Shown piece after piece: positions 1 through 7,190 of a stretch of DNA of 7,313 nt. A model generated the notes under the pieces. It had not been told where the DNA came from, made no database searches, and worked only from the letters and a program-made list of their open reading frames with translations. The first letter of the stretch is position 1; each line of letters opens with the position of its first letter. Source of the stretch: Pseudomonadota bacterium (GTDB taxonomy: Bacteria; Desulfobacterota; Desulfovibrionia; Desulfovibrionales; Desulfovibrionaceae); NCBI GenBank assembly GCA_023453335.1, contig JAEXTU010000009.1, positions 1-7,313 of the forward strand, in the 5' to 3' direction. The position numbers and the translations under genes are program-made.

Positions 1-1
1 G

Positions 2-343
2 TGTGTGGAGCTGGTGCAGACCGCGGCCGAGCGCAGCCGAGAGCGCCGGGTGCTCAACCTGCGCGGCGAGGTGGTGCCTTACATCCGGCTGCGCGACTGG
101 TTCGCGGTGCCGGGCGAGGTGCCGGCCATCGAGCAGGTGGTGGTCACCGGGGTGCAGGGCTCCCGGGTGGGCATCGTGGTGGACCACGTGATCGGCGAGC
201 ACCAGACGGTCATCAAGAGCCTGGGCCGCCTGTACCGGGACGTGGAGGGCCTCTCCGGGGCCACCATCAAGGGCGACGGGTCCATGGCCCTGATCCTGGA
301 CGTGCCCCGCCTGCTGCGGGCGGTGACCGCGGTCCGGGTCTAG
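2..343 (+). CDS. cheA: Chemotaxis histidine kinase CheA, C-terminal end (partial)
   Basis: The reading frame is open from the window edge to TAG at 341-343 and gives about 113 residues. They match the P5 (CheW-like) regulatory domain that ends CheA kinases: a segment reading VLNLRGEVVPYIRLRDWF, then a strand with GSRVGIVVDHVIGEHQTVIK, then SLGRLYRDVEGLSGATI and the closing GDGSMALILDVPRLL. In CheA this domain binds CheW and the receptor tips and couples receptor state to autophosphorylation of the kinase, which then phosphorylates CheY and CheB. The HPt, dimerisation and ATPase domains lie outside the window. A free-standing CheW is the alternative, but the terminal GDG-ALILD form and the position just before cheR favour CheA. 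cheR begins 18 bp downstream, so the two are very likely co-transcribed. The missing N-terminus means kinase residues cannot be checked. Confidence 0.88.
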   Translation, partial: CVELVQTAAERSRERRVLNLRGEVVPYIRLRDWFAVPGEVPAIEQVVVTGVQGSRVGIVVDHVIGEHQTVIKSLGRLYRDVEGLSGATIKGDGSMALILDVPRLLRAVTAVRV

Positions 344-361
344 GCAAGGCCAGGAGACGAC

Positions 362-1252
362 ATGGCGCTGGCTGCATCCGCCCCCGACAAGTCCGGCAGG
401 CCGGTGCGGGAAGAGTTTCCCGAGCGGCGCCCCGCGCTGTCGGACAAGGAGTTCCGGCGGTTCGCCGAGTTCATCCACTGCGAGTGCGGCATCAAGCTGC
501 CGCCCTCCAAGAAGACCATGCTCGAGGCCCGGCTGCAGAAGCGGCTGCGCATCTTGGGCATGGCGGACTTCACGGCTTACGCCGACCAGCTCTTCAGCCC
601 GGGCGGCATGGAGCGGGAACTCATCCACCTCATCGACGCGGTGACCACCAACACCACCGATTTCTTCCGGGAGCCCCGGCATTTCGAGTACATGGACGAC
701 GTGCTCCTGCCCCAGTGGCGCGCCGCGCAGAAGGGCCGGGAATTCCGGGTCTGGAGCGCGGGCTGCTCCCTGGGCATGGAGCCCTACACCCTGTCCATGG
801 TGCTCTCGGAGTTCGCCTCCCGGTTCCCGGACTTCCGGTTCAGCATCATGGCCACCGACATCTCCACCCAGGTCCTGGAAAAGGCCGCGCGCGGCGTCTA
901 CACCGAGGACCAGGTGCGGGCTGTGCCGGAGACCCTCAAACGCAAGTACTTCCTGCGCAGCAAGGACCGCGCCCGGGGCCTGGTGCGGGTGGCCCCGGAG
1001 TTGCGCAGCACCGTGACCTTCCGCCGCCTCAACTTCATGGAGGACTTCGGGGTCAAGGACAAGTTGGACGTGGTCTTCTGCCGCAACGTCATCATCTATT
1101 TCGACAAGGCCACCCAGGAGACCCTCCTGCGCCGGCTCACCGACTGCCTGCTCCGGGGAGGGCACCTGTTCATCGGGCACTCCGAGAGCTTGGCCGGCAT
1201 GGCCCTGCCCGTGGCCCAGGCCGCCCCGACCATCTACCGGGTGGGTCCATGA
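362..1252 (+). CDS. cheR: CheR chemoreceptor glutamate O-methyltransferase
   Basis: This 296-residue protein has the usual length for CheR, which transfers a methyl group from S-adenosylmethionine (SAM) to receptor glutamates during chemotactic adaptation in the cytoplasm. Residues about 26-95 form the helical N-terminal domain. The C-terminal Rossmann-type domain follows, with TTDFFRE (Arg103, equivalent to the SAM-contacting Arg of enteric CheR), the motif I stretch VWSAGCSLGMEPYTL at 130-144, ATDIS with acidic Asp166, and FCRNVIIYFD at 239-248. HSESL near the end is also typical. The first Glu of the usual GEEPYS motif is Met139 here. No receptor-tethering extension or TPR domain is present. 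The ATG is preceded by AGGAG at 352-356 with 5 nt spacing. The stop overlaps the cheD start as ATGA (1249-1252), which suggests translational coupling. Confidence 0.96.
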   Translation: MALAASAPDKSGRPVREEFPERRPALSDKEFRRFAEFIHCECGIKLPPSKKTMLEARLQKRLRILGMADFTAYADQLFSPGGMERELIHLIDAVTTNTTDFFREPRHFEYMDDVLLPQWRAAQKGREFRVWSAGCSLGMEPYTLSMVLSEFASRFPDFRFSIMATDISTQVLEKAARGVYTEDQVRAVPETLKRKYFLRSKDRARGLVRVAPELRSTVTFRRLNFMEDFGVKDKLDVVFCRNVIIYFDKATQETLLRRLTDCLLRGGHLFIGHSESLAGMALPVAQAAPTIYRVGP

Positions 1253-1782
1253 GCCAATCCGCCCGGGAAGAGAACGTGTTCTACCTCCAGCCCGGGGAGT
1301 GCCTGCTCACCAGCGAACCCCTGCGGGTGGTCACAGTGCTCGGCTCCTGCGTGGCCGTGACCTTCCATGACCCGGTGTCCCGGCTCTCGGCCATCTGCCA
1401 CGCGGTGTTCCCCAACCGGCGCTGCCGCGGCAAGCTGGCCGAGCACGACTCCCCCTACCGCTTCGTGGACGAGTCGGTGTCCCGCCTGGTGGAGCGCCTG
1501 GAGCGGCACGGGGTGCCCCGGGGCCGGCTGGAGGTCAAGGTCTTCGGCGGGGCCGAGGTGCTGGCCCAGGGCCGGCCGCCCACCCCGGGCCTGGCCGTGG
1601 GCCGCAGCAACGTGAAGGCCGCCTTCGACGCGCTGCAGGCCCGCGGCCTGGTTGTGTCGGCCTCGGACCTGGGCGGCAAGCGGGGCCGCACCCTGGTCTT
1701 CGCCACCCTGACCGGCGAGGTGCTGCTCAAGCGGCAGGGCGGGGAGAGTGGGGTCGCGAAACCGGGAGGCGATGCGCGGTGA
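1249..1782 (+). CDS. cheD: CheD chemoreceptor glutamine deamidase
   Basis: This 177-residue protein matches CheD, which hydrolyses specific receptor glutamines to glutamates and so creates methylation sites for CheR. In several bacteria it also interacts with CheC-type phosphatases. The catalytic Cys is Cys34 in VTVLGSCVAV and the catalytic His is His51 in AICHAVFP. Their 17-residue spacing equals that of Thermotoga CheD (Cys27/His44, from memory), and Thr29 is the candidate third residue. Further family marks are KVFGGAEVL and VGRSNVKAA, then SDLGGKRGRTLVFATLTGEVLLKR. The ATG at 1249 overlaps the cheR stop by 4 bp and has only a G-rich, poor Shine-Dalgarno, so it probably relies on coupling. 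The frame is open upstream to position 1, but that part runs across cheR codons and is not coding. The stop overlaps the cheB start. Confidence 0.95.
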   Translation: MSQSAREENVFYLQPGECLLTSEPLRVVTVLGSCVAVTFHDPVSRLSAICHAVFPNRRCRGKLAEHDSPYRFVDESVSRLVERLERHGVPRGRLEVKVFGGAEVLAQGRPPTPGLAVGRSNVKAAFDALQARGLVVSASDLGGKRGRTLVFATLTGEVLLKRQGGESGVAKPGGDAR

Positions 1783-2864
1783 GCGGGCGGATCAAGGTGC
1801 TGGTGGTGGACGACTCGGCCCTGGTGCGTTCGGCCCTGACCGAGATGCTGGGCTCGGACCCGGAGATCGAGGTGGTGGGCGCGGCCCAGGACCCCTTCGT
1901 GGCCGCCAAGAAGATGGAGACCGTGGTTCCGGACGTGATCACCCTGGACGTGGAGATGCCGCGCATGGATGGCATCACCTTCCTGCGCAAGATCATGAGC
2001 CAGCACCCCATCCCGGTGGTCATCTGTTCCACCCTCACCGAGGCGGGGTCCGAGACCATGCTGCGGGCCATGGACGCCGGGGCCGTGGACATCATCCAGA
2101 AACCCAAGGTGGGCACCCGGGCCTTTTTCGAAGAGAGCCGCATCCGCATCACCGACGCGGTCAAGGCCGCGGCCCGGGCCGACCTGCGCAAGATCCGGGT
2201 GCGCTCCACCCCGGCCAAGATCCAGCCCAAGCTTACCGCGGACGCGGTCATTGCCGTCCCGACCAAGGCGTCGGTATTGCAAACCACCGAGAAGGTGCTG
2301 GTGGTGGGGGCGTCAACCGGAGGGACGGAAGCCCTGCGGGAGTTCCTGGAGGCCATGCCCGGCGACTGCCCGGGCATCGTCATCGTGCAGCACATGCCCG
2401 AGAAGTTCACCGCGGCCTTTGCCCAGCGCTTGAACACCCTGTGCCGCATCACGGTGAAGGAGGCCGCGGACAACGACACCGTGCTGCGCGGCCAGGCCCT
2501 CATCGCCCCGGGCAACCGCCACATGCTGCTCAAGCGCAGCGGAGCCCGCTACCACGTGGAGGTCAAGGACGGCCCCCTGGTCTGCCGGCACCGGCCCTCG
2601 GTGGACGTGCTCTTCCGCTCGGCCGCGCGCTACGCGGGCAAGAACGCGGTGGGGGTCATCATGACCGGCATGGGCGACGACGGGGCGCGGGGCATGCGGG
2701 AGATGCACGACGCCGGGGCCCACACCGTGGCCCAGGACGAAGCCTCCTGCGTGGTCTACGGCATGCCCGGCGAGGCGGTGAAGGCCGGCGGCGTGGACAA
2801 GATCATGGCCCTGGACACCATCGCCCCCTACGTGGTGAACTACTGCGCGCGCACCGCGCCCTGA
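1779..2864 (+). CDS. cheB: CheB protein-glutamate methylesterase/deamidase response regulator
   Basis: This 361-residue protein has the two-domain CheB layout. Residues 1-125 are a receiver domain with the acidic pair Asp11/Asp12, phosphoacceptor Asp57 in TLDVEMPRMDG, the STLT switch region around Thr85, and Lys108 before Pro109. After a linker of about 45 residues comes the methylesterase domain, with catalytic Ser179 in GASTGGTEA, His205 in QHMPEKF and Asp301 in TGMGDDG. The spacings of 26 and 122 residues equal the Ser164-His190-Asp286 triad of the Salmonella enzyme. CheB removes methyl groups from receptor glutamates and is activated by phosphoryl transfer from CheA. The start is GTG, overlapping the cheD stop as GTGA, with GGGAGG at 1764-1769 nine bases upstream; the next in-frame starts would cut into the receiver. 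cheB ends against the stop of the convergent DUF190 gene with no gap. Confidence 0.97.
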   Translation: MSGRIKVLVVDDSALVRSALTEMLGSDPEIEVVGAAQDPFVAAKKMETVVPDVITLDVEMPRMDGITFLRKIMSQHPIPVVICSTLTEAGSETMLRAMDAGAVDIIQKPKVGTRAFFEESRIRITDAVKAAARADLRKIRVRSTPAKIQPKLTADAVIAVPTKASVLQTTEKVLVVGASTGGTEALREFLEAMPGDCPGIVIVQHMPEKFTAAFAQRLNTLCRITVKEAADNDTVLRGQALIAPGNRHMLLKRSGARYHVEVKDGPLVCRHRPSVDVLFRSAARYAGKNAVGVIMTGMGDDGARGMREMHDAGAHTVAQDEASCVVYGMPGEAVKAGGVDKIMALDTIAPYVVNYCARTAP

Positions 2865-3209
2865 CTACTTCTTCCCGCCATTGTGCCGGTAGAACACCAC
2901 CCGGACCTTCTCCCGCACCACCAGGCCCTCGGTGATGACCCCGTCCAGCCAGGCGGCGAAGGCGTCGATCTTGTCGGGGGCGTCGGTGATCTCCACCACC
3001 ATGGGCAGGTCCTCGGACAGGCGCAGCACGCGGCTGGTGTGCATCCGGCTGTTGGCCCCGAACCCGGCCCGGCCGCGCAGGGCGGTGGCCCCGGCCATGC
3101 CCTGGCGGCGGGCCTCCTCCACCAGCACCTCGTAGAGGGGCCGGCCGTCGCGCTGGTCGCTCTCGCCGATGTAGACGCTCAGGCGTTCCGCGTCGCGGGG
3201 AAGTTCCAT
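2865..3209 (-). CDS. DUF190 family PII-like protein
   Basis: This 114-residue protein matches the DUF190 family, a small alpha/beta fold related to PII signalling proteins. Seen are a first strand LSVYIGESDQ, then DGRPLYEVLVEEARRQGMAGATALRG at about 21-46, the GFG turn at 49-51, HTSRVLRLSEDLPMVVEITD at 57-76, and a helix APDKIDAFAAWL. These are the family's most conserved stretches. DUF190 proteins have no firmly assigned reaction; by analogy with PII they may bind a small ligand and regulate a partner protein, which is inference. It is the second gene of a unit with crcB: the gap is 17 bp and AGGAGG at 3216-3221 (minus strand) sits 6 nt before the ATG. The pairing with crcB is seen in many bacteria and suggests a role linked to fluoride or ion handling. 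Its stop codon directly abuts the cheB stop. Confidence 0.9.
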   Translation of the reverse strand: MELPRDAERLSVYIGESDQRDGRPLYEVLVEEARRQGMAGATALRGRAGFGANSRMHTSRVLRLSEDLPMVVEITDAPDKIDAFAAWLDGVITEGLVVREKVRVVFYRHNGGKK

Positions 3210-3215
3210 GCAAGG

Positions 3216-3221
3216 CCTCCT
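3216..3221 (-). promoter_or_regulatory. Strong Shine-Dalgarno of the DUF190 gene
   Basis: AGGAGG on the minus strand lies 6 nt before the ATG at 3209-3207 and inside the 17-bp gap after the crcB stop. It is the strongest ribosome binding site seen in the window and fixes the DUF190 start. It suggests the PII-like protein could be made in amounts at least equal to CrcB from a shared message. Confidence 0.75.
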
Positions 3222-3226
3222 CTAGG

Positions 3227-3598
3227 CTAGACGAAGCGGGCCGCGACCAGGCCCAGGGCCAGGCCGGCCAGGCCCAGCAGGTTCTGGCCGCCCAGGTAGG
3301 CCAGGGCCCAGGCCCACTGGCCCTGGCGCAGCAGGTCCGCGCCCTCGAACATGTAGGTGGAGAAGGTGGTGTACCCACCCATGAAGCCCACCAGCACCGC
3401 CAGCCGCACCTGCGGGACCGCGGCCAGGCGGGAGTCGAACAGGCCCCAGAGCAGGCCGAAGAGCAGGCAGCCGCTCACGTTGACCACCCAGGTGCCCAGG
3501 GGAAAGGTCCCGGCGTAGAGCCGGTGGACCAGGCCGGCCATGCCGTAGCGGCACACGGTCCCCAGCCCGCCGGCCAGGGCCAGCCAGAGGAGTTTCAT
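3227..3598 (-). CDS. crcB: CrcB/Fluc fluoride channel
   Basis: This 123-residue hydrophobic protein is a full-length CrcB/Fluc, a small dual-topology membrane protein that dimerises to form a fluoride-selective channel and lets fluoride leave the cytoplasm. Four membrane segments are visible at about 2-20, 34-54, 64-84 and 98-121. Conserved marks are GGLGTVCRY (Arg17), GTWVVNVSGCLLFG with pore Asn40, and GFMGGYTTFSTYMFE at 71-85, which carries the TTFST turn. Phe79 matches the first residue of the Phe box; the second Phe position is Tyr82. Asn-Phe spacing agrees with characterised channels. The chosen ATG (3598-3596) begins MKLLWLALAGG, as expected for the family; AAGGAG lies 11 nt upstream, a somewhat long spacing. 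The frame is open further upstream but holds no hydrophobic or family sequence. No fluoride riboswitch motif is visible upstream. The DUF190 gene follows on the same strand. Confidence 0.95.
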   Translation of the reverse strand: MKLLWLALAGGLGTVCRYGMAGLVHRLYAGTFPLGTWVVNVSGCLLFGLLWGLFDSRLAAVPQVRLAVLVGFMGGYTTFSTYMFEGADLLRQGQWAWALAYLGGQNLLGLAGLALGLVAARFV

Positions 3599-3613
3599 GT
3601 CCGACAGCGCTCC

Positions 3614-3642
3614 TTGCCGGCTTGGGCGTGAAGGGTTAGTTT
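3614..3642 (+). promoter_or_regulatory. Possible sigma-70-type promoter for the CYTH gene
   Basis: TTGCCG (3614-3619) and TAGTTT (3637-3642) are separated by 17 bp. The -35 matches TTGACA at 4 of 6 positions. The -10 keeps the first T, the A and the final T of TATAAT. Transcription would start near 3649, about 44 nt before the GTG at 3693, which would agree with that start and exclude the upstream ATG at 3597. The match is weak and could be chance. Confidence 0.3.
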
Positions 3643-3683
3643 CTGCTTCGGCTCCCGCGATCCCGCCCCCAACCCCGACCCCC

Positions 3684-3690
3684 GGAGGAG
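3684..3690 (+). promoter_or_regulatory. Shine-Dalgarno that decides the CYTH gene start
   Basis: GGAGGAG ends 2 nt before the GTG at 3693. Counted from GGAGG at 3684-3688 the spacing is 4 nt, which is short but usable. It is the only purine-rich ribosome binding site near the family-typical N-terminus, and it favours GTG 3693 over ATG 3597. Confidence 0.55.
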
Positions 3691-3692
3691 CC

Positions 3693-4292
3693 GTGCCCCT
3701 GGAGACCGAACTCAAGGTCTGCGACGTGGACCTGGACGCCGTGCGGCGCAGCCTACACCAGGCCGGAGGCGAACGCCAGGGCCGGGTGTTCGAGGCCAAC
3801 GAGGTGTTCGACGACGCGGCCGGGAGCCTGCGCGCCACGGGGGTGCTCCTGCGCCTGCGCCGCGAGTCCGGGGTTCCGGGCGGGCTGCTCACGGTCAAGC
3901 TGCCCAAGGCCGGGCCGGCCGGGCTCAAGACCCGCGAGGAACGCGAGACCCGGGTGGCGGACCCGGACGCCCTGCGCGCCATCCTGGATGGCCTGGGCTA
4001 CCGGGTGCTCCTGCGCTACGAGAAGGTGCGCGAGGCCTGGGACCTGGCCGGCTGCCACGTGTGCCTGGACCGCCTGCCCTTCGGCGACTTCGTGGAGCTG
4101 GAGGGGCCGCCGGAGGCCATCGCCGCGGCCCTGGCCCGCCTGGGCCTGGAGGGACTCCCCTTCTCGGACCGCACCTACCACGCCCTGTACCGGGAGCACC
4201 TGGCCGCGCGCGGCCTGCCCCCGGCGGACAGTTTCGTGTTCCCGGAGCCGGAGCGCGCGGCGCTCCTGGCCGGCCTGGGAATCCCTACCTGA
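3693..4292 (+). CDS. CYTH-domain protein (class IV adenylate cyclase/triphosphatase family, CyaB-like)
   Basis: From GTG 3693 the protein has 199 residues and fits the CYTH fold, an eight-stranded tunnel that binds triphosphates through many charged side chains. The defining ExExK motif is Glu4-Thr-Glu6-Leu-Lys8 right at the N-terminus. Further strands carry LLRLRR (52-57), LTVKLP (66-71), REERETR (81-87), RYEKVREAW (108-116) and CLDRLPFGDFVELEG (124-138), which resembles the class IV adenylyl cyclases. Members make cAMP from ATP or hydrolyse inorganic or thiamine triphosphate; sequence alone does not separate these activities, so the product name is provisional. An in-frame ATG at 3597 would add 32 Pro/Ala-rich residues without family similarity and would overlap the crcB start codon, so I prefer the GTG. 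Residues beyond about 168 form a short tail outside the core. It is divergent from crcB and lies 150 bp before clpS. Confidence 0.85.
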   Translation: MPLETELKVCDVDLDAVRRSLHQAGGERQGRVFEANEVFDDAAGSLRATGVLLRLRRESGVPGGLLTVKLPKAGPAGLKTREERETRVADPDALRAILDGLGYRVLLRYEKVREAWDLAGCHVCLDRLPFGDFVELEGPPEAIAAALARLGLEGLPFSDRTYHALYREHLAARGLPPADSFVFPEPERAALLAGLGIPT

Positions 4293-4313
4293 GACCTGGA
4301 CAATACCCCGTAG
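4288..4313 (+). promoter_or_regulatory. Possible heat-shock (sigma-32-like) promoter before clpS
   Basis: CCTGAGA (4288-4294) and CCCCGTAG (4306-4313) are 11 bp apart. They resemble the sigma-32 elements CTTGAAA and CCCCATNT at 5 of 7 informative positions each. The -35 would overlap the stop codon of the CYTH gene. ClpA is a protein-quality-control ATPase, so heat-shock control would make sense, but C-rich matches are common by chance in DNA this rich in GC. Confidence 0.22.
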
Positions 4314-4324
4314 CGACTTACAGT
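4297..4324 (+). promoter_or_regulatory. Possible sigma-70-type promoter for clpS-clpA
   Basis: TGGACA (4297-4302), 5 of 6 matches to the -35 consensus, is followed after 16 bp by TACAGT (4319-4324), 4 of 6 matches to the -10 consensus with the key first T, A and last T kept. It lies in a relatively AT-richer patch in the 150-bp gap before clpS and would give a leader of about 110 nt. It is the better of the two promoter candidates in this gap. Confidence 0.38.
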
Positions 4325-4352
4325 TTCCGGGACGAGCGGCGGCCCCTTTACC

Positions 4353-4388
4353 TCCCTGGCCTTTTCCCGTAGGTTTCTCAGCCAGGGA
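4353..4388 (+). repeat. 8-bp inverted repeat in the clpS leader
   Basis: TCCCTGGC at 4353-4360 and GCCAGGGA at 4381-4388 are exact reverse complements separated by a 20-nt pyrimidine-rich loop. No T-tract follows the right arm, so it is not an intrinsic terminator. The right arm could instead pair with CTGGC at 4407-4411, giving a mutually exclusive hairpin. It may be an RNA structure or a protein site in the clpS leader, or chance. Confidence 0.35.
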
Positions 4389-4442
4389 CAGGGTCAGGGA
4401 AGCCGTCTGGCCGCCCGAGGAAACCGAGGACCGGAGTCGATC

Positions 4443-4757
4443 ATGCCCGCACCGTTTGCGCGCCCGGGAGGGGCCCCGGATACGCACGTGGAGGAAGATG
4501 TTCGCGAGCCCCGCCGGTACAAGGTGCTCCTCCACAACGACAACTATACCACCATGGAGTTTGTGGTCCGGGTGCTCATGCACGTGTTCAACAAGAACGA
4601 GTCCGAGGCCAACGCCATCATGCTCCGGGTGCACAACAACGGCGTGGGTGTTTGCGGGGTGTTCACCGCCGAGGTGGCGGAGACCAAGGTGACCCGGGTC
4701 CTGCTGCTGGCCCGGGAGGCCGGCTATCCCCTCAAATGCACCATGGAAGAGGTCTAG
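4443..4757 (+). CDS. clpS: ClpS, N-degron adaptor of the ClpAP protease
   Basis: This 104-residue protein is a full-length ClpS. In the cytoplasm ClpS binds proteins whose N-terminal residue is Leu, Phe, Tyr or Trp and hands them to ClpA for degradation by ClpP. After a flexible tail of about 23 residues, the core reads YKVLLHNDNYTTMEFVV, and VHNNG and CGVFTAEVAETKV follow. The pocket residues that hold the substrate alpha-amino group in E. coli ClpS (Asn34, Asp35, His66) correspond to Asn32, Asp33 and His64, and the gatekeeper Met to Met38. The usual NDD reads NDN here (Asn34), outside the three core contacts. ATG 4443 has GGAG at 4433-4436 with 6 nt spacing. The stop codon is directly followed by the clpA ATG, so the adaptor and its ATPase are coupled. 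Confidence 0.97.
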   Translation: MPAPFARPGGAPDTHVEEDVREPRRYKVLLHNDNYTTMEFVVRVLMHVFNKNESEANAIMLRVHNNGVGVCGVFTAEVAETKVTRVLLLAREAGYPLKCTMEEV

Positions 4758-7073
<2,316 letters not shown>

Positions 7074-7112
7074 ATTGTTAAAGCAACACGTGAAGAATTT
7101 CAGGAAACGCCC

Positions 7113-7190
7113 ATGAACCCCGGGGCCGCTGCGGAACGCGCCGCGGCGGCCCCTTTTTTGCGCCATGCCCGTGTACCTGCTGCACCCTGA
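7113..7190 (+). CDS. Possible leader ORF running through the terminator into aat (speculative)
   Basis: A 25-codon ORF starts at ATG 7113 and ends with TGA 7188-7190, 26 bases into aat in another frame. AGGA at 7102-7105 lies 7 nt before the ATG, a better ribosome binding site than aat itself has. Its codons run through both arms of the terminator hairpin, and the T-tract is read as Phe-Leu followed by Arg. The peptide is Ala-rich with no known domain. A ribosome on it would cover the hairpin and could favour readthrough into aat, as in attenuation leaders. The ORF may equally be chance. The Phe-Leu codons are forced by any T-tract in this frame, so they are weak evidence. Confidence 0.25.
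   Translation: MNPGAAAERAAAAPFLRHARVPAAP
7122..7159 (+). terminator. Strong intrinsic terminator after clpA
   Basis: GGGGCCGCTGCGG (7122-7134) pairs with CCGCGGCGGCCCC (7141-7153) over 13 positions with one G-U wobble. The loop is 6 nt (AACGCG), and six T follow at 7154-7159. It starts 49 bp after the clpA stop and ends 5 nt before the aat ATG. There is no matching T-tract for the minus strand, so it acts in the plus direction only. Confidence 0.93.

Noticed and set aside
1..1248. The cheD frame is open upstream to the window start, which could suggest a giant fused protein.
   Set aside because: The translation before 1249 is Arg/Gly/Pro/Ala-rich and lies over cheA and cheR in another frame. 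CheD similarity begins exactly at ATG 1249, which shares ATGA with the cheR stop.
1748..2935. A 395-codon plus-strand frame overlapping cheB.
   Set aside because: The translation is Gly/Arg/His/Pro-rich without any motif; cheB in the other frame has all its catalytic and phosphorylation residues.
3653..3666. Direct repeat TCCCGC-GA-TCCCGC between crcB and the CYTH gene as an operator.
   Set aside because: It is six bases of C-rich sequence in a C-rich gap, has no dyad symmetry and is expected by chance.
3599..3720. Searched upstream of crcB (minus strand) for a fluoride riboswitch.
   Set aside because: I could not find the conserved elements of the crcB RNA motif as I remember them, and the leader before crcB is short and overlaps the divergent gene. 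A covariance-model search for the fluoride riboswitch would settle it.
4340..4364. GGCC...GGCC followed by TTTT as a terminator for the CYTH gene.
   Set aside because: The stem would be only 4 bp of a self-complementary word with a long loop, too weak for an intrinsic terminator.
7075..7103. TTGTTA at 7075-7080 as the -35 of an aat promoter.
   Set aside because: No acceptable -10 occurs 15-18 bp downstream (TTTCAG at 17 bp fits poorly), and transcription from here would still meet the terminator.
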